From: an uncultured Bacteroidales bacterium
GTDB taxonomy: Bacteria; Bacteroidota; Bacteroidia; Bacteroidales; F082
DNA length: 43,575 nt
NCBI GenBank assembly: GCA_937896895.1
Contig: CALBNV010000043.1
Span: 1-43,575, forward strand
Reading direction: 5' to 3'
Part shown: positions 31,168 through 39,542 of the stretch, one piece after another
Numbering within the stretch: the stretch's first letter is position 1
How the letters are laid out: every line of letters starts with the position of its first letter
Program-made: the position numbers and the translations under genes
Notes under the pieces: generated by a model
Seen by the model: only the letters and a program-made list of their open reading frames with translations
Database searches by the model: none
Told to the model about the DNA's origin: nothing

Positions 31168-31980
31168 ATGACCGAACTTTTGATAAACAGCTTCATACAG
31201 ATTCGTTTTCTCGATGTTCTCGACATCTTTCTTGTCGGCCTGCTTCTGTATTTCCTTTACACATGGATGAAAGGCAGCGCAGCCATCAACATTTTCATCG
31301 CCATCGTAGGCATCATAATAATTATGAAAGTCGTGACACTTCTGCACATGGAATTGTTACGTTCAATTCTTGGCGCATTCATCGATGTCGGTTTCATCGC
31401 ATTGATTATCATATTCCAACCGGAAATCAGGAGGTTTCTCTTAAGCATCGGCACATCAAAGTTCGCCGTCGGTTTCCGGAAGTTTTTCTCACATTTCGGA
31501 TTGAAATACAAGACCGATGACGAGACCAACCTCGACCCCATTTGCGAGTCGTGCATCTCGATGGGAGAAGGCAAGGTCGGCGCACTGATTCTTTTGACGC
31601 AAGAGAATGACTTACAAGACATTATCGACACCGGAGTCAAGATAGACGCTATAATCAGCCGTCCGTTGATTGAGAACATCTTCTTCAAAAACAGCCCGTT
31701 GCACGACGGCGCGATGGTCATTTCAAACAACAAGATTGTGGCAGCGCGTTGCATCCTTCCAATCACTCAACAGACCAGACTGCCAGGCAGTTACGGCCTG
31801 CGTCACCGCGCCGGGATAGGCGTATCAGAGATGCACGACTGCATCGTCTTAGTCGTTTCCGAGGAAACAGGGAGCATCCGGATTGTCTTCGACGGCAAAG
31901 TCACCGACGTAAAGCCGTCTGAGATGAAGGCGAAAATAAAAGAAATAGAAAGCAAGAAACAGTTCTCAAACAAGAAATAG
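31168..31980 (+). CDS. cdaA: Diadenylate cyclase CdaA (270 residues)
   Basis: Makes cyclic di-AMP from two ATP at the inner membrane. About three membrane helices fill residues ~15-83, followed by the DAC (DisA_N) domain with the catalytic DGA motif (PLHDGAMVI, residues 180-182) and the RHR motif (YGLRHRAGIGVSE, 212-214). The order and length are those of CdaA (DacA). No c-di-AMP phosphodiesterase is in the window. Its stop is 2 bases from the stop of the convergent lipoprotein gene, with no terminator hairpin between them. Confidence 0.93.
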   Translation: MTELLINSFIQIRFLDVLDIFLVGLLLYFLYTWMKGSAAINIFIAIVGIIIIMKVVTLLHMELLRSILGAFIDVGFIALIIIFQPEIRRFLLSIGTSKFAVGFRKFFSHFGLKYKTDDETNLDPICESCISMGEGKVGALILLTQENDLQDIIDTGVKIDAIISRPLIENIFFKNSPLHDGAMVISNNKIVAARCILPITQQTRLPGSYGLRHRAGIGVSEMHDCIVLVVSEETGSIRIVFDGKVTDVKPSEMKAKIKEIESKKQFSNKK

Positions 31981-31982
31981 CT

Positions 31983-32792
31983 TTACTTCAGCGGGGTCAG
32001 CCTGTCGTTTTCCGTCTTGAAGAAATAACGCTCGTAAGGGTCGTAACGAAAACGGTTCACCGTGTCAGCGGCTTCAGGGGCTACATTCAAATCAATATAG
32101 TTATTCATCAGATAATCAAAGCAATAGCCGGCGTACAGCTTTCCGAGCATCGTTGCAAAACGGTAAAAGCCATCCAAATCGATGCTGTCGGCGAAGATTT
32201 TGGCATAGAGTTTCCCGTTTGCGTCAACATCAAAATAACCATCGAAATCATTTGAATAGTTCTGCTCAACAAAGGCCGTCTCCGTTGTAAAAGCGTCACC
32301 GAGGTTGAACCATGTGGCGACATTGACCACATCTACAGGGACGGTGGCATACACGACTTCATCGTAGAATCGTGTTGCAGCACGCTGATAATCAACAAAT
32401 TCCGTCACTTCAATTTTTGGAATGTCAATTATCCAGCGAGTAGTGTCAGCCGGCAGCGAGTCGGTGTTCCAATATTCGACATCGAGCCCGTATGCCCGCA
32501 GTTCCCTTCCCATCGAAAAATACAGAATATCAATGAATTTCGTGTCATCAATCTTGTTAATGACCTTAATCTGCTTTTCAAGATATGCAATCTTCTCATC
32601 ATTTGAAAGAGTGTCCAACTCCGTTGGAATGGTGTCGTCTCTCAAATTATTCTTAATCAACATATTGGGAACAAAAAGCGCGACTTTTGCGCCTTGGCTT
32701 GCTTCGACAAAACGCTGCGCGAGTTTCTTTTCCTGCGAGCATGAGATGAGAAACAAAACCGCAACAGTTAGGATTATGGTTATCTTTTTCAT
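31983..32792 (-). CDS. Lipoprotein of unknown function downstream of parC (269 residues)
   Basis: Lipobox LFLISCSQEKK at residues 13-23, so lipid-anchored after cleavage. The mature protein is acidic with mixed helix and strand and no recognisable domain. FDYLMNNYIDLNV and DPYERYFFKTENDRLTPLK near the C-terminus are candidate conserved blocks. It starts 2 bases after the parC stop, so it is co-transcribed with topoisomerase IV subunit A. Its general appearance recalls gliding-type lipoproteins (GldB/GldH size class), but I cannot support that assignment. Confidence 0.6.
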   Translation of the reverse strand: MKKITIILTVAVLFLISCSQEKKLAQRFVEASQGAKVALFVPNMLIKNNLRDDTIPTELDTLSNDEKIAYLEKQIKVINKIDDTKFIDILYFSMGRELRAYGLDVEYWNTDSLPADTTRWIIDIPKIEVTEFVDYQRAATRFYDEVVYATVPVDVVNVATWFNLGDAFTTETAFVEQNYSNDFDGYFDVDANGKLYAKIFADSIDLDGFYRFATMLGKLYAGYCFDYLMNNYIDLNVAPEAADTVNRFRYDPYERYFFKTENDRLTPLK

Positions 32793-32794
32793 AT

Positions 32795-35623
32795 TCAGAA
32801 TAATGTTAGCTGTCCGTCGGATGACTCAGGTTTTTGAACATCGGCAGAGGTTGTACTGTCCGCATTTTCAGATGTAACATCTTCATTCACAACAGGTTGC
32901 TCCTCGTTATTTTCAGTTTCTTCAGGCTCCTCAGGCGTTTCAGGTTCCTCGACTACCGGCGGTTCAAACGGTTCAAGAAACTCGTAATAATTGACATCGT
33001 GAACCGACAAGCGTTTCCCCTTCGCCTTATAACTCTTCACGCCGATATATTCATCGACATTAACTTCCTCATCATCAAAGTGTTTGCCGCTCACGCCGTC
33101 GTTGAACTTAAGCAAAAGCCGCGGCAGCTGGTCCATGTTTATCGCAAGGAACTGCGCTTCCCCGCCTTCTCCGATGAATGAAACACGTTTGTTGAGAGGA
33201 GTTTCCGCATCAACATTGAACCGCTTGATATACATCAACTTAGTCTCAGATTCGACGTACAGTACAGTGAAAATCGTCTCGGTGTCGAACTTGAAGATCA
33301 TGGTCATGTCGTCATCGAAATGCGTTGACAGGTCGAAGTTCGTCAGGCGGAACTCGCCATTCGAGTGGATCTGCATGATCTTGTCGTCGCCGGAGAACGA
33401 GCCGAGTGACATTCCGCGGCCGTCGGCGTTGAGGCGTTTCACGGTGTCGTCGTACCAAATCTCACGCGCCGACAATGTCGAGACGCCTTCCTCGTGTTTG
33501 AAAATCCTGCTGACGGAATGATTAGTAAGCTTATTGCCACGTGTGGCGCGGCCTTTGATGTCAAGCTCCGCGAAATTATAATCGAAAGTGAGCTTCTTGA
33601 GTTTCGGCGACGGGCGCAGCATGACCTTCACGACTTCGGCCTCGCCATTCGGATTCGCCGAGAAATAAACGATCTTCGACCCCGGCTCGCCCATCGTCAG
33701 GTCGTAAACCTTGTCGTGTGTGATGCCATCGACGTAGAAACGTTTCACGTAATACGGACTCCCCGGCTTCCCGTTGCGGTACGCGATATTGTAAATGGTG
33801 CGTTTGTCATTTTTATGGAAGACATTGACGTACAATATCTTCTCCGGCCCGACGAACAGTTTCTGCTGCAACTTCACGACCGAGAACGTGCCGTTTTCGC
33901 GGAAGACGATGATGTCGTCGATGTCAGAGCAGTCGCAGACGTAGCCGTAAGCGTCCTTGTTTTGCTCCTTTTTCAGGCCGATGCTGTTGCAGATGAAGCC
34001 TTCCTCTTTGTTCACATAAAGTTTCTCGTTGTTCGCGGCGACGGCCACGGCTGAGATGTTGTCAAAGTTACGGATTTCCGTCCTGCGTTCGCGGCCTTTG
34101 CCATATTTACGTTTCAGTTCTTCGTAGAAATGAATCGTATAATCAACAATATGGTCGAGGTCGTAAAGCACCTGCTTGATTTGATTTTCGATGTCAAGTA
34201 ATTGGTCTTCAGCCTTTTTAATATCGAACTTTGAAATCTTTCTGACAGGTTTCTCGCAGAGTTTCAAGACATCGTCGCGTGTTATCTCGCGTTTCAATTT
34301 CGGGCGGTACGGGTCGAAGGCGCGTTCGATCGCGTCAATCTGCGCATCGAAACTCTCAGCGTCTTTTTCGAGTATCTTATAGATTCGCTTCTCGAAGAAA
34401 ATCTTCTCCAACGAGACCCAATGCCATTGACTTTCAAGGTCATCGAGTGTATTTCTGAGTTCCCAGCTCAGCAGGTCGAGGGTATGGTCGGTGTTATGTT
34501 TGAGAATCGCGGAGATGGTCGTGAAGACGGGTTTGTCGTTCTGTATCACGCAGGTGCAGAGGCTGCTTATCTTCACCTGGCACTTCGTGAAGGCGTAGAG
34601 TGCGTCGATGGTCTGGTCGGGCGAGACGCCCTGCGCGAGATGGATGACGATTTCGGCGTTCTTTGAAGTGTTGTCATCGACACGGCGGATTTTTATCTTG
34701 CCCTTCTCCCCTGCCTGCGTTATCGACTGTATGAGTGTCTCCGTCGTCGTCCCGTAAGGTATCTCAGTGATTACCAAGGTCTTTTTATCAATCTGCGAAA
34801 TCCTCGCGCGCACCTGGACGCGGCAGCCGCGGGCTCCGTCGTTGTAACCGCGGACATCAATCAGGCCGCCGGTCTGGAAATCAGGGTAAAGCTCGAAAGG
34901 CTCATCACGAAGGTATGCTATCGAAGCGTCGATGAGTTCGTTGAAGTTATGAGGCAGTATCTCCGACTTCAGGCCGACCGCGATGCCCATCGTGCCCTGC
35001 GCGAGGAGCAGCGGGAACTTAACAGGAAGCGTCACAGGTTCTTTGTTCCTGCCGTCGTATGAAGACGTCCAATCCGTCGTTTTCGGGTTATACACGACGT
35101 CGAGTGCGAATTTTGAGAGACGGGCCTCGATATAACGTGGGGCTGCCGCGCCATCACCGGTGAGGATATTTCCCCAGTTGCCTTGACAGTCAATGAGTAA
35201 GTCCTTCTGACCGAGCACCACGAGGGCGTCGCCGATGGAAGCGTCACCGTGCGGATGATACTTCATCGTGTTGCCCATGATATTCGCGACCTTGTTGTAA
35301 CGGCCGTCCTCCATCTCCTTCATTGAGTGCAAGATACGGCGCTGGACCGGCTTCAGACCGTCGTTGATCTCAGGGACGGCACGGTCAAGGATGACATACG
35401 ACGAGTAGTCGAGAAACCAGTTTTCAAACATGCCCTTCAGCGGGATGACACGATAGCCGTCGCCCGACTGCACCAACATGCCAGACTCCTCCTCCGCCGT
35501 CGGGTCGAAACCATCCAACACCTGCGTAACATTCTCTAAATCAGATTGTTCGGTCTCCTCTTCCAATTCAGTATTTTCGTCCAACTCCTGATTGTCAATA
35601 TTTTCGTCTTCAAAATCGCTCAT
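32795..35623 (-). CDS. parC: DNA topoisomerase IV subunit A (942 residues)
   Basis: Cuts and passes DNA to decatenate chromosomes, together with a ParE subunit not in this window. An acidic ~55-residue N-terminal extension precedes the breakage-reunion core starting VIPLKGMFENWFLDYSSYVI; the active-site tyrosine is Tyr164 in APRYIEARLSK, with KYHPHGDASIGDAL upstream. A coiled coil and a weakly conserved beta-pinwheel C-terminal domain follow. The last ~60 residues are a Pro/Glu-rich disordered tail ending GQLTLF, which fits a sliding-clamp-binding pentapeptide (see findings). A -7 element lies 22 bases upstream of the ATG. Confidence 0.92.
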   Translation of the reverse strand: MSDFEDENIDNQELDENTELEEETEQSDLENVTQVLDGFDPTAEEESGMLVQSGDGYRVIPLKGMFENWFLDYSSYVILDRAVPEINDGLKPVQRRILHSMKEMEDGRYNKVANIMGNTMKYHPHGDASIGDALVVLGQKDLLIDCQGNWGNILTGDGAAAPRYIEARLSKFALDVVYNPKTTDWTSSYDGRNKEPVTLPVKFPLLLAQGTMGIAVGLKSEILPHNFNELIDASIAYLRDEPFELYPDFQTGGLIDVRGYNDGARGCRVQVRARISQIDKKTLVITEIPYGTTTETLIQSITQAGEKGKIKIRRVDDNTSKNAEIVIHLAQGVSPDQTIDALYAFTKCQVKISSLCTCVIQNDKPVFTTISAILKHNTDHTLDLLSWELRNTLDDLESQWHWVSLEKIFFEKRIYKILEKDAESFDAQIDAIERAFDPYRPKLKREITRDDVLKLCEKPVRKISKFDIKKAEDQLLDIENQIKQVLYDLDHIVDYTIHFYEELKRKYGKGRERRTEIRNFDNISAVAVAANNEKLYVNKEEGFICNSIGLKKEQNKDAYGYVCDCSDIDDIIVFRENGTFSVVKLQQKLFVGPEKILYVNVFHKNDKRTIYNIAYRNGKPGSPYYVKRFYVDGITHDKVYDLTMGEPGSKIVYFSANPNGEAEVVKVMLRPSPKLKKLTFDYNFAELDIKGRATRGNKLTNHSVSRIFKHEEGVSTLSAREIWYDDTVKRLNADGRGMSLGSFSGDDKIMQIHSNGEFRLTNFDLSTHFDDDMTMIFKFDTETIFTVLYVESETKLMYIKRFNVDAETPLNKRVSFIGEGGEAQFLAINMDQLPRLLLKFNDGVSGKHFDDEEVNVDEYIGVKSYKAKGKRLSVHDVNYYEFLEPFEPPVVEEPETPEEPEETENNEEQPVVNEDVTSENADSTTSADVQKPESSDGQLTLF

Positions 35624-35644
35624 AAACCTTTTTTAAATAATCGC

Positions 35645-35652
35645 CAAAATTA
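35645..35652 (-). promoter_or_regulatory. -7 element for parC and the following lipoprotein
   Basis: The minus strand reads TAATTTTG, 21 bases before the ATG at 35623. It is within the 40-base gap after the BatA-type gene stop at 35664. Confidence 0.45.
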
Positions 35653-35663
35653 CAAAAAAAATC

Positions 35664-37658
35664 TCATTTCCAGAACCTCAAAATCAAAATTTCCGACAAC
35701 ATCGCCAATAACGACAACAGAATGAACGACTTCCACAGCATCGAGCGGTGCAGCACGGCGTTCATCACGTCGGCGGAATGCGTCGCGGATTTCACAACCG
35801 CAATGACATTCAAGCCTTTGTCTCTCAACATCTTATCAATCTCATCCTGACTTTTGAATTTCATCTCTGACTCAAGCCGGCTGTCGTTCCAAGCCGATTT
35901 CCTGACAACATCGTTTCCGTTGCAGACATCATAGAAACCGGAATTTGATATTTGGTCATACATTCTAATAATTGTATGATTATCAGACATTTCCACCATC
36001 GGAATGACTTCAAATGCGCCATTCGACGCCTTGATTCTCGCGCTGCCTTCATCAAAAACATCCAACGAATTGATTGTCATCTCTTTATCCTCGCCGATTG
36101 TGTATGACAGCCTTTCGACGCCGAGTCCGAGCATGGCCATTTTCATCATTATCGGAACGAAAAGCGAGTTGTCGGCGAAGTCAGTCCATTGATTATCAAG
36201 TCGTGTGGAAAAAGAAAACACGTTGCCGTTTCCGGTCTTCGTCATCGTCAGGAAGGGGTCACCGTTTTGCAAACCTATCAGCGTCAATGAATTACCTGTA
36301 ATATTCCTATCAGGATTATGCTTAAAAACCTTCGGGAAATCAGCATTGTCGGGAATCTTCACAAACACATCGTCAAAGAACGAGTGTTGCTCAGCCAACA
36401 GACTGACACTCAAGGTGTCGTCATTTGTCTTATCATTTTCAGACGGGAAAACGACGACCGAGCCGCCGTCTTTCGCGAAGTCGAGGATCGACTGCCACAA
36501 AGTCTCGTTCAGCGATGATTTGTCGTTTACAATAACCATCTGACAGTCATCGAGATACTGCTGGTCTATGCGGTTCGGATTAACTGATTTGTAATCGAAA
36601 AGCGAATCGTTGGAGAAGAGTATTCGGGACGCATTGCGATGCGTTTCAACTGTTTGACCATCAGTCAGTTCCACGATTTTTATCACCGGACGCACGTTCA
36701 GGACGAGATTATACGAATCGTCGAAAGTTATCGGGAAATCGTTGATTGCGACCTTCGCCGTCTTCTGCCCTGCTTCATCAAGCACGAACTGCATCTTCGT
36801 TTCCGCCTTCCCTTCCGCAGGAATGTCAACGGTTGTAAACGCAACTGCGTGATTGTCAATCTCCAAGTTCACCGGAAAGCCTTTGATTTCCTTATCACTC
36901 TCATTGACGATTTCGACATTCACCTCACTTGACAGCCCGACCTGCAAGATCGGTGAAGAGAGCCAGACCGTATCGACATAGACATTCTGCTGATAGTCGG
37001 AAGCCAGCGGCAGGGCGACGATCTGTATCGCCGAATCGGCGACAATCCCGTCAAGGTCAAGCATGTTTTCCTGAAAATCAGAATAAAGGAACAGCGATGC
37101 CGTCTTGAAGCCGTTGCGTCGCATTATCATCTGCAGATTTTCGTATAACACATTGAACGCCAGCGGTCCTGCCTCGGTCTTCATGCCGTCGATGCGCATC
37201 AGCATCTCATCGCGGTTCATCGGGTATTCGTCTTCAATCTCGCGGCTGTTGGTGAGTAGCACGAAACGCTGCGAGGGGCTGACACCGCTGACCAAAGCGC
37301 GGGCCGACGAGCGTGCGTCCTCCAACAGCGTAATTTCCGACGACTGGCTCTGCATCGACATCGAATTGTCGATATAGACGGCGGTGAGGTTTCCGGCGTC
37401 ATCAGCCATCAGGCTCTGGCTTTTCCTATAAGGATGGGCAAAGGCGAGAACGAGTCCGGCGATGAACAACATCCTCATTATCATCACGATGACGTATTTC
37501 AGCTTCTTTGTCTTGGCATTTTCCTGCTCTATTGTCTTGAGCGTCGCGGTGTTGCTGAAATACACGATTTTGTGCCTTCTGAAGTTGAAAAGGTGAACGA
37601 CAACCGGTATCGAAAGCGCGAAAAGGCCGAAGAGCATATCTGGGTATAAGAAAGACAT
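35664..37658 (-). CDS. BatA/VWA-type inner-membrane protein (664 residues)
   Basis: An N-terminal BatA domain (PF07584, about residues 1-80; YPDMLFGLFALSIPVVVHLF, NFRRHKIVYFSN) with two membrane helices is followed by a von Willebrand A-like domain (about 90-260) whose metal-site pattern is DNSMSMQ (DxSxS). A CARDB-like beta domain, a glutamine-amidotransferase-like segment (about 345-420) and a final membrane helix (about 640-660) complete it. These proteins are common in Bacteroidetes near aerotolerance (Bat) or moxR clusters, but no moxR or other bat genes are here. It probably acts in periplasmic or envelope assembly. Confidence 0.8.
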   Translation of the reverse strand: MSFLYPDMLFGLFALSIPVVVHLFNFRRHKIVYFSNTATLKTIEQENAKTKKLKYVIVMIMRMLFIAGLVLAFAHPYRKSQSLMADDAGNLTAVYIDNSMSMQSQSSEITLLEDARSSARALVSGVSPSQRFVLLTNSREIEDEYPMNRDEMLMRIDGMKTEAGPLAFNVLYENLQMIMRRNGFKTASLFLYSDFQENMLDLDGIVADSAIQIVALPLASDYQQNVYVDTVWLSSPILQVGLSSEVNVEIVNESDKEIKGFPVNLEIDNHAVAFTTVDIPAEGKAETKMQFVLDEAGQKTAKVAINDFPITFDDSYNLVLNVRPVIKIVELTDGQTVETHRNASRILFSNDSLFDYKSVNPNRIDQQYLDDCQMVIVNDKSSLNETLWQSILDFAKDGGSVVVFPSENDKTNDDTLSVSLLAEQHSFFDDVFVKIPDNADFPKVFKHNPDRNITGNSLTLIGLQNGDPFLTMTKTGNGNVFSFSTRLDNQWTDFADNSLFVPIMMKMAMLGLGVERLSYTIGEDKEMTINSLDVFDEGSARIKASNGAFEVIPMVEMSDNHTIIRMYDQISNSGFYDVCNGNDVVRKSAWNDSRLESEMKFKSQDEIDKMLRDKGLNVIAVVKSATHSADVMNAVLHRSMLWKSFILLSLLAMLSEILILRFWK

Positions 37659-37694
37659 TTTGCAAAAATTCAGATGTTATGTTCAGGTCGCTTC

Positions 37695-39527
37695 TTAATT
37701 CATCCTCACGTCGCCGAGTGTCATCAGTTTTTCCAGATCAACGGCGTCTGGCTGCCATGCGCGGACGTGGATCTTCGGCAGTTGGTCGCGCAGGTCAACG
37801 AGCAGGAAGAGGTAGCCGACATCGCCGTAGGTTGATGAGAAATATTCCTGACGGACACGCACGCCATAGACATCACTGCTGCCGTTGGCCTTCGTGAAGT
37901 CGGTGTCGGTGAAACGCAGTCTGATGTAATCCTGGCTGTTGAAGCAGTCGAGGAGGTTGCTGAGGTAGGTGTCTTTGTCGTATTTTTTCATCTGCACTTC
38001 CTCATCGGTGAGTTTGAACGTCATGCGGTCGGGGATGACGGTCTTCTTCACCACGCGGCCCACGATGATGAGGGCATCGTCGGAGTAGATGCTCTCAAGG
38101 TATCTGTGGCGTTTCAGCGCGTAGGCGGTCTGGTAGTCTTCGAGGAAGTTTATCAGCACGAGCCGTGACTGCATTGGCCATTTCGTCTTCGACATGATGT
38201 CGTCCTCCGCCTTGTCGGAGAGACGGAAGGCGATGGAGGTGACCACCTTGTTGACGGTGTCGAAGCGGAACACGACATCCTGCGAGAAACCCGGCGTGTT
38301 GCTGATGTCGAACTGAAGCATCATGCTGCGGCAGATGACTTCATCGTTGTATTCCAACAGCTTGTAATCCTGTCTTCCGGCGACGGTGACATGTCCGTAG
38401 CCCGCGAGCGTGTCCATCATGTTGAAGCCGTTTTCGGAGAAGCAGCCGCGTGCCGACTCAAGGTCGCCGTCACGGAGAGCCTGCTCGATCATCCGCATCT
38501 TATCGAGATACGACTTCGGGTTCGGGATGTCGTTCTTTCCCATCGCGTCGAGCTCCGGTGCCTCGTTCTTTTCTTTCACGTTCATGGTCTTTTCAAGGTC
38601 GATGGTGCGGATGTTGTTCGAGAAGCGCGGCACCTTTATTATTTCCATGGCGTTATACACAGCGGCGTTCATCTTCTTCGCGTCGGCGGTGAACGAGTAA
38701 TCGACCTTCACCTTGAAGTCACTGATGTTTTTGTCGAGGAGATTCACGACCATATTGCCGTCGCGCACGGTGTTGGCGATGTATTTCCTGCCGTTATGGT
38801 ACTCGCAGCGGAGGTTGGCGACAGGCAGCCCGACGTTTGTCATCACCTTGAGTTTCACTACTCTGCCGCTGCCGTCTTCCTGTATCGCATTCTCCTTCGG
38901 GACGATGAAATTGAACGACCGCAAGATGCCGTCGTTGCCGTCGATGCGGTTCACGAACCACTCATAATCGACAGATTCGTCTTCTATGGTTTTAAAAACG
39001 AGTTTCTTGCCCTGCGGATGCGCGTAGCAGAGCATCAGGGCCCAGTAGTACGACTTGAGGGCGTCTTCGAAACTTGCCAACTCTTCCATCTCCATGCCGC
39101 GCGTGAGGTATTTCTGTATCTCGGCCTTGCGGTCGGCGCACATCTCGCGGAACTCCGAGCGTCTCAGATAAATGAAGCACTGATACTCTTCTGTCTCGTC
39201 ATTTTCCACGGCGTACAGCTCCGCCGACTTCTCCACGATGCGCTGCCGGAAGGTGCTGACGATGTTCTCAACCTGCCGGTCGCCGTTGTCGGGCAGATAG
39301 ATGGCGTGCGAGTCGCAGTTTCTCGCGATGTCGCCGTAGAGTGTCAGCAGCGCCGACTCCCGCGCATCGTCGTACGTCTTCGCGACAGTGCCTGTCCCGT
39401 GGAAATATGTGGTGTCGTTTTTGATGTTGGCAATCTCTTTTTTAACCGACTGCGCGAAGACGCTGTTCGTCAGCAACGTGGTTATCAGCAAAATAGCGAG
39501 GTGATAGGGTTTGGTTATATTCATCAT
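37695..39527 (-). CDS. Secreted LPP20-like protein of a PEGA/SUMF1 cluster (610 residues)
   Basis: A signal peptide (YHLAILLITTLLTNSVFAQ) precedes an LPP20-like domain (about residues 35-170) with GTGTVAKTYDDARESALLTL and a helical bundle. A beta-rich middle and two NTF2/SnoaL-like stretches (about 350-440 and 465-560) follow. The 1-base to 2-codon start is ambiguous (39527 or 39524, both ATG). LPP20-like proteins of this size often lie beside PEGA/SUMF1 genes in Bacteroidales, as here (41720-43575). Function unknown; probably an envelope-facing component of that cluster. It ends the minus-strand run. Confidence 0.6.
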   Translation of the reverse strand: MMNITKPYHLAILLITTLLTNSVFAQSVKKEIANIKNDTTYFHGTGTVAKTYDDARESALLTLYGDIARNCDSHAIYLPDNGDRQVENIVSTFRQRIVEKSAELYAVENDETEEYQCFIYLRRSEFREMCADRKAEIQKYLTRGMEMEELASFEDALKSYYWALMLCYAHPQGKKLVFKTIEDESVDYEWFVNRIDGNDGILRSFNFIVPKENAIQEDGSGRVVKLKVMTNVGLPVANLRCEYHNGRKYIANTVRDGNMVVNLLDKNISDFKVKVDYSFTADAKKMNAAVYNAMEIIKVPRFSNNIRTIDLEKTMNVKEKNEAPELDAMGKNDIPNPKSYLDKMRMIEQALRDGDLESARGCFSENGFNMMDTLAGYGHVTVAGRQDYKLLEYNDEVICRSMMLQFDISNTPGFSQDVVFRFDTVNKVVTSIAFRLSDKAEDDIMSKTKWPMQSRLVLINFLEDYQTAYALKRHRYLESIYSDDALIIVGRVVKKTVIPDRMTFKLTDEEVQMKKYDKDTYLSNLLDCFNSQDYIRLRFTDTDFTKANGSSDVYGVRVRQEYFSSTYGDVGYLFLLVDLRDQLPKIHVRAWQPDAVDLEKLMTLGDVRMN

Positions 39528-39542
39528 GAAAACAATAAATGT

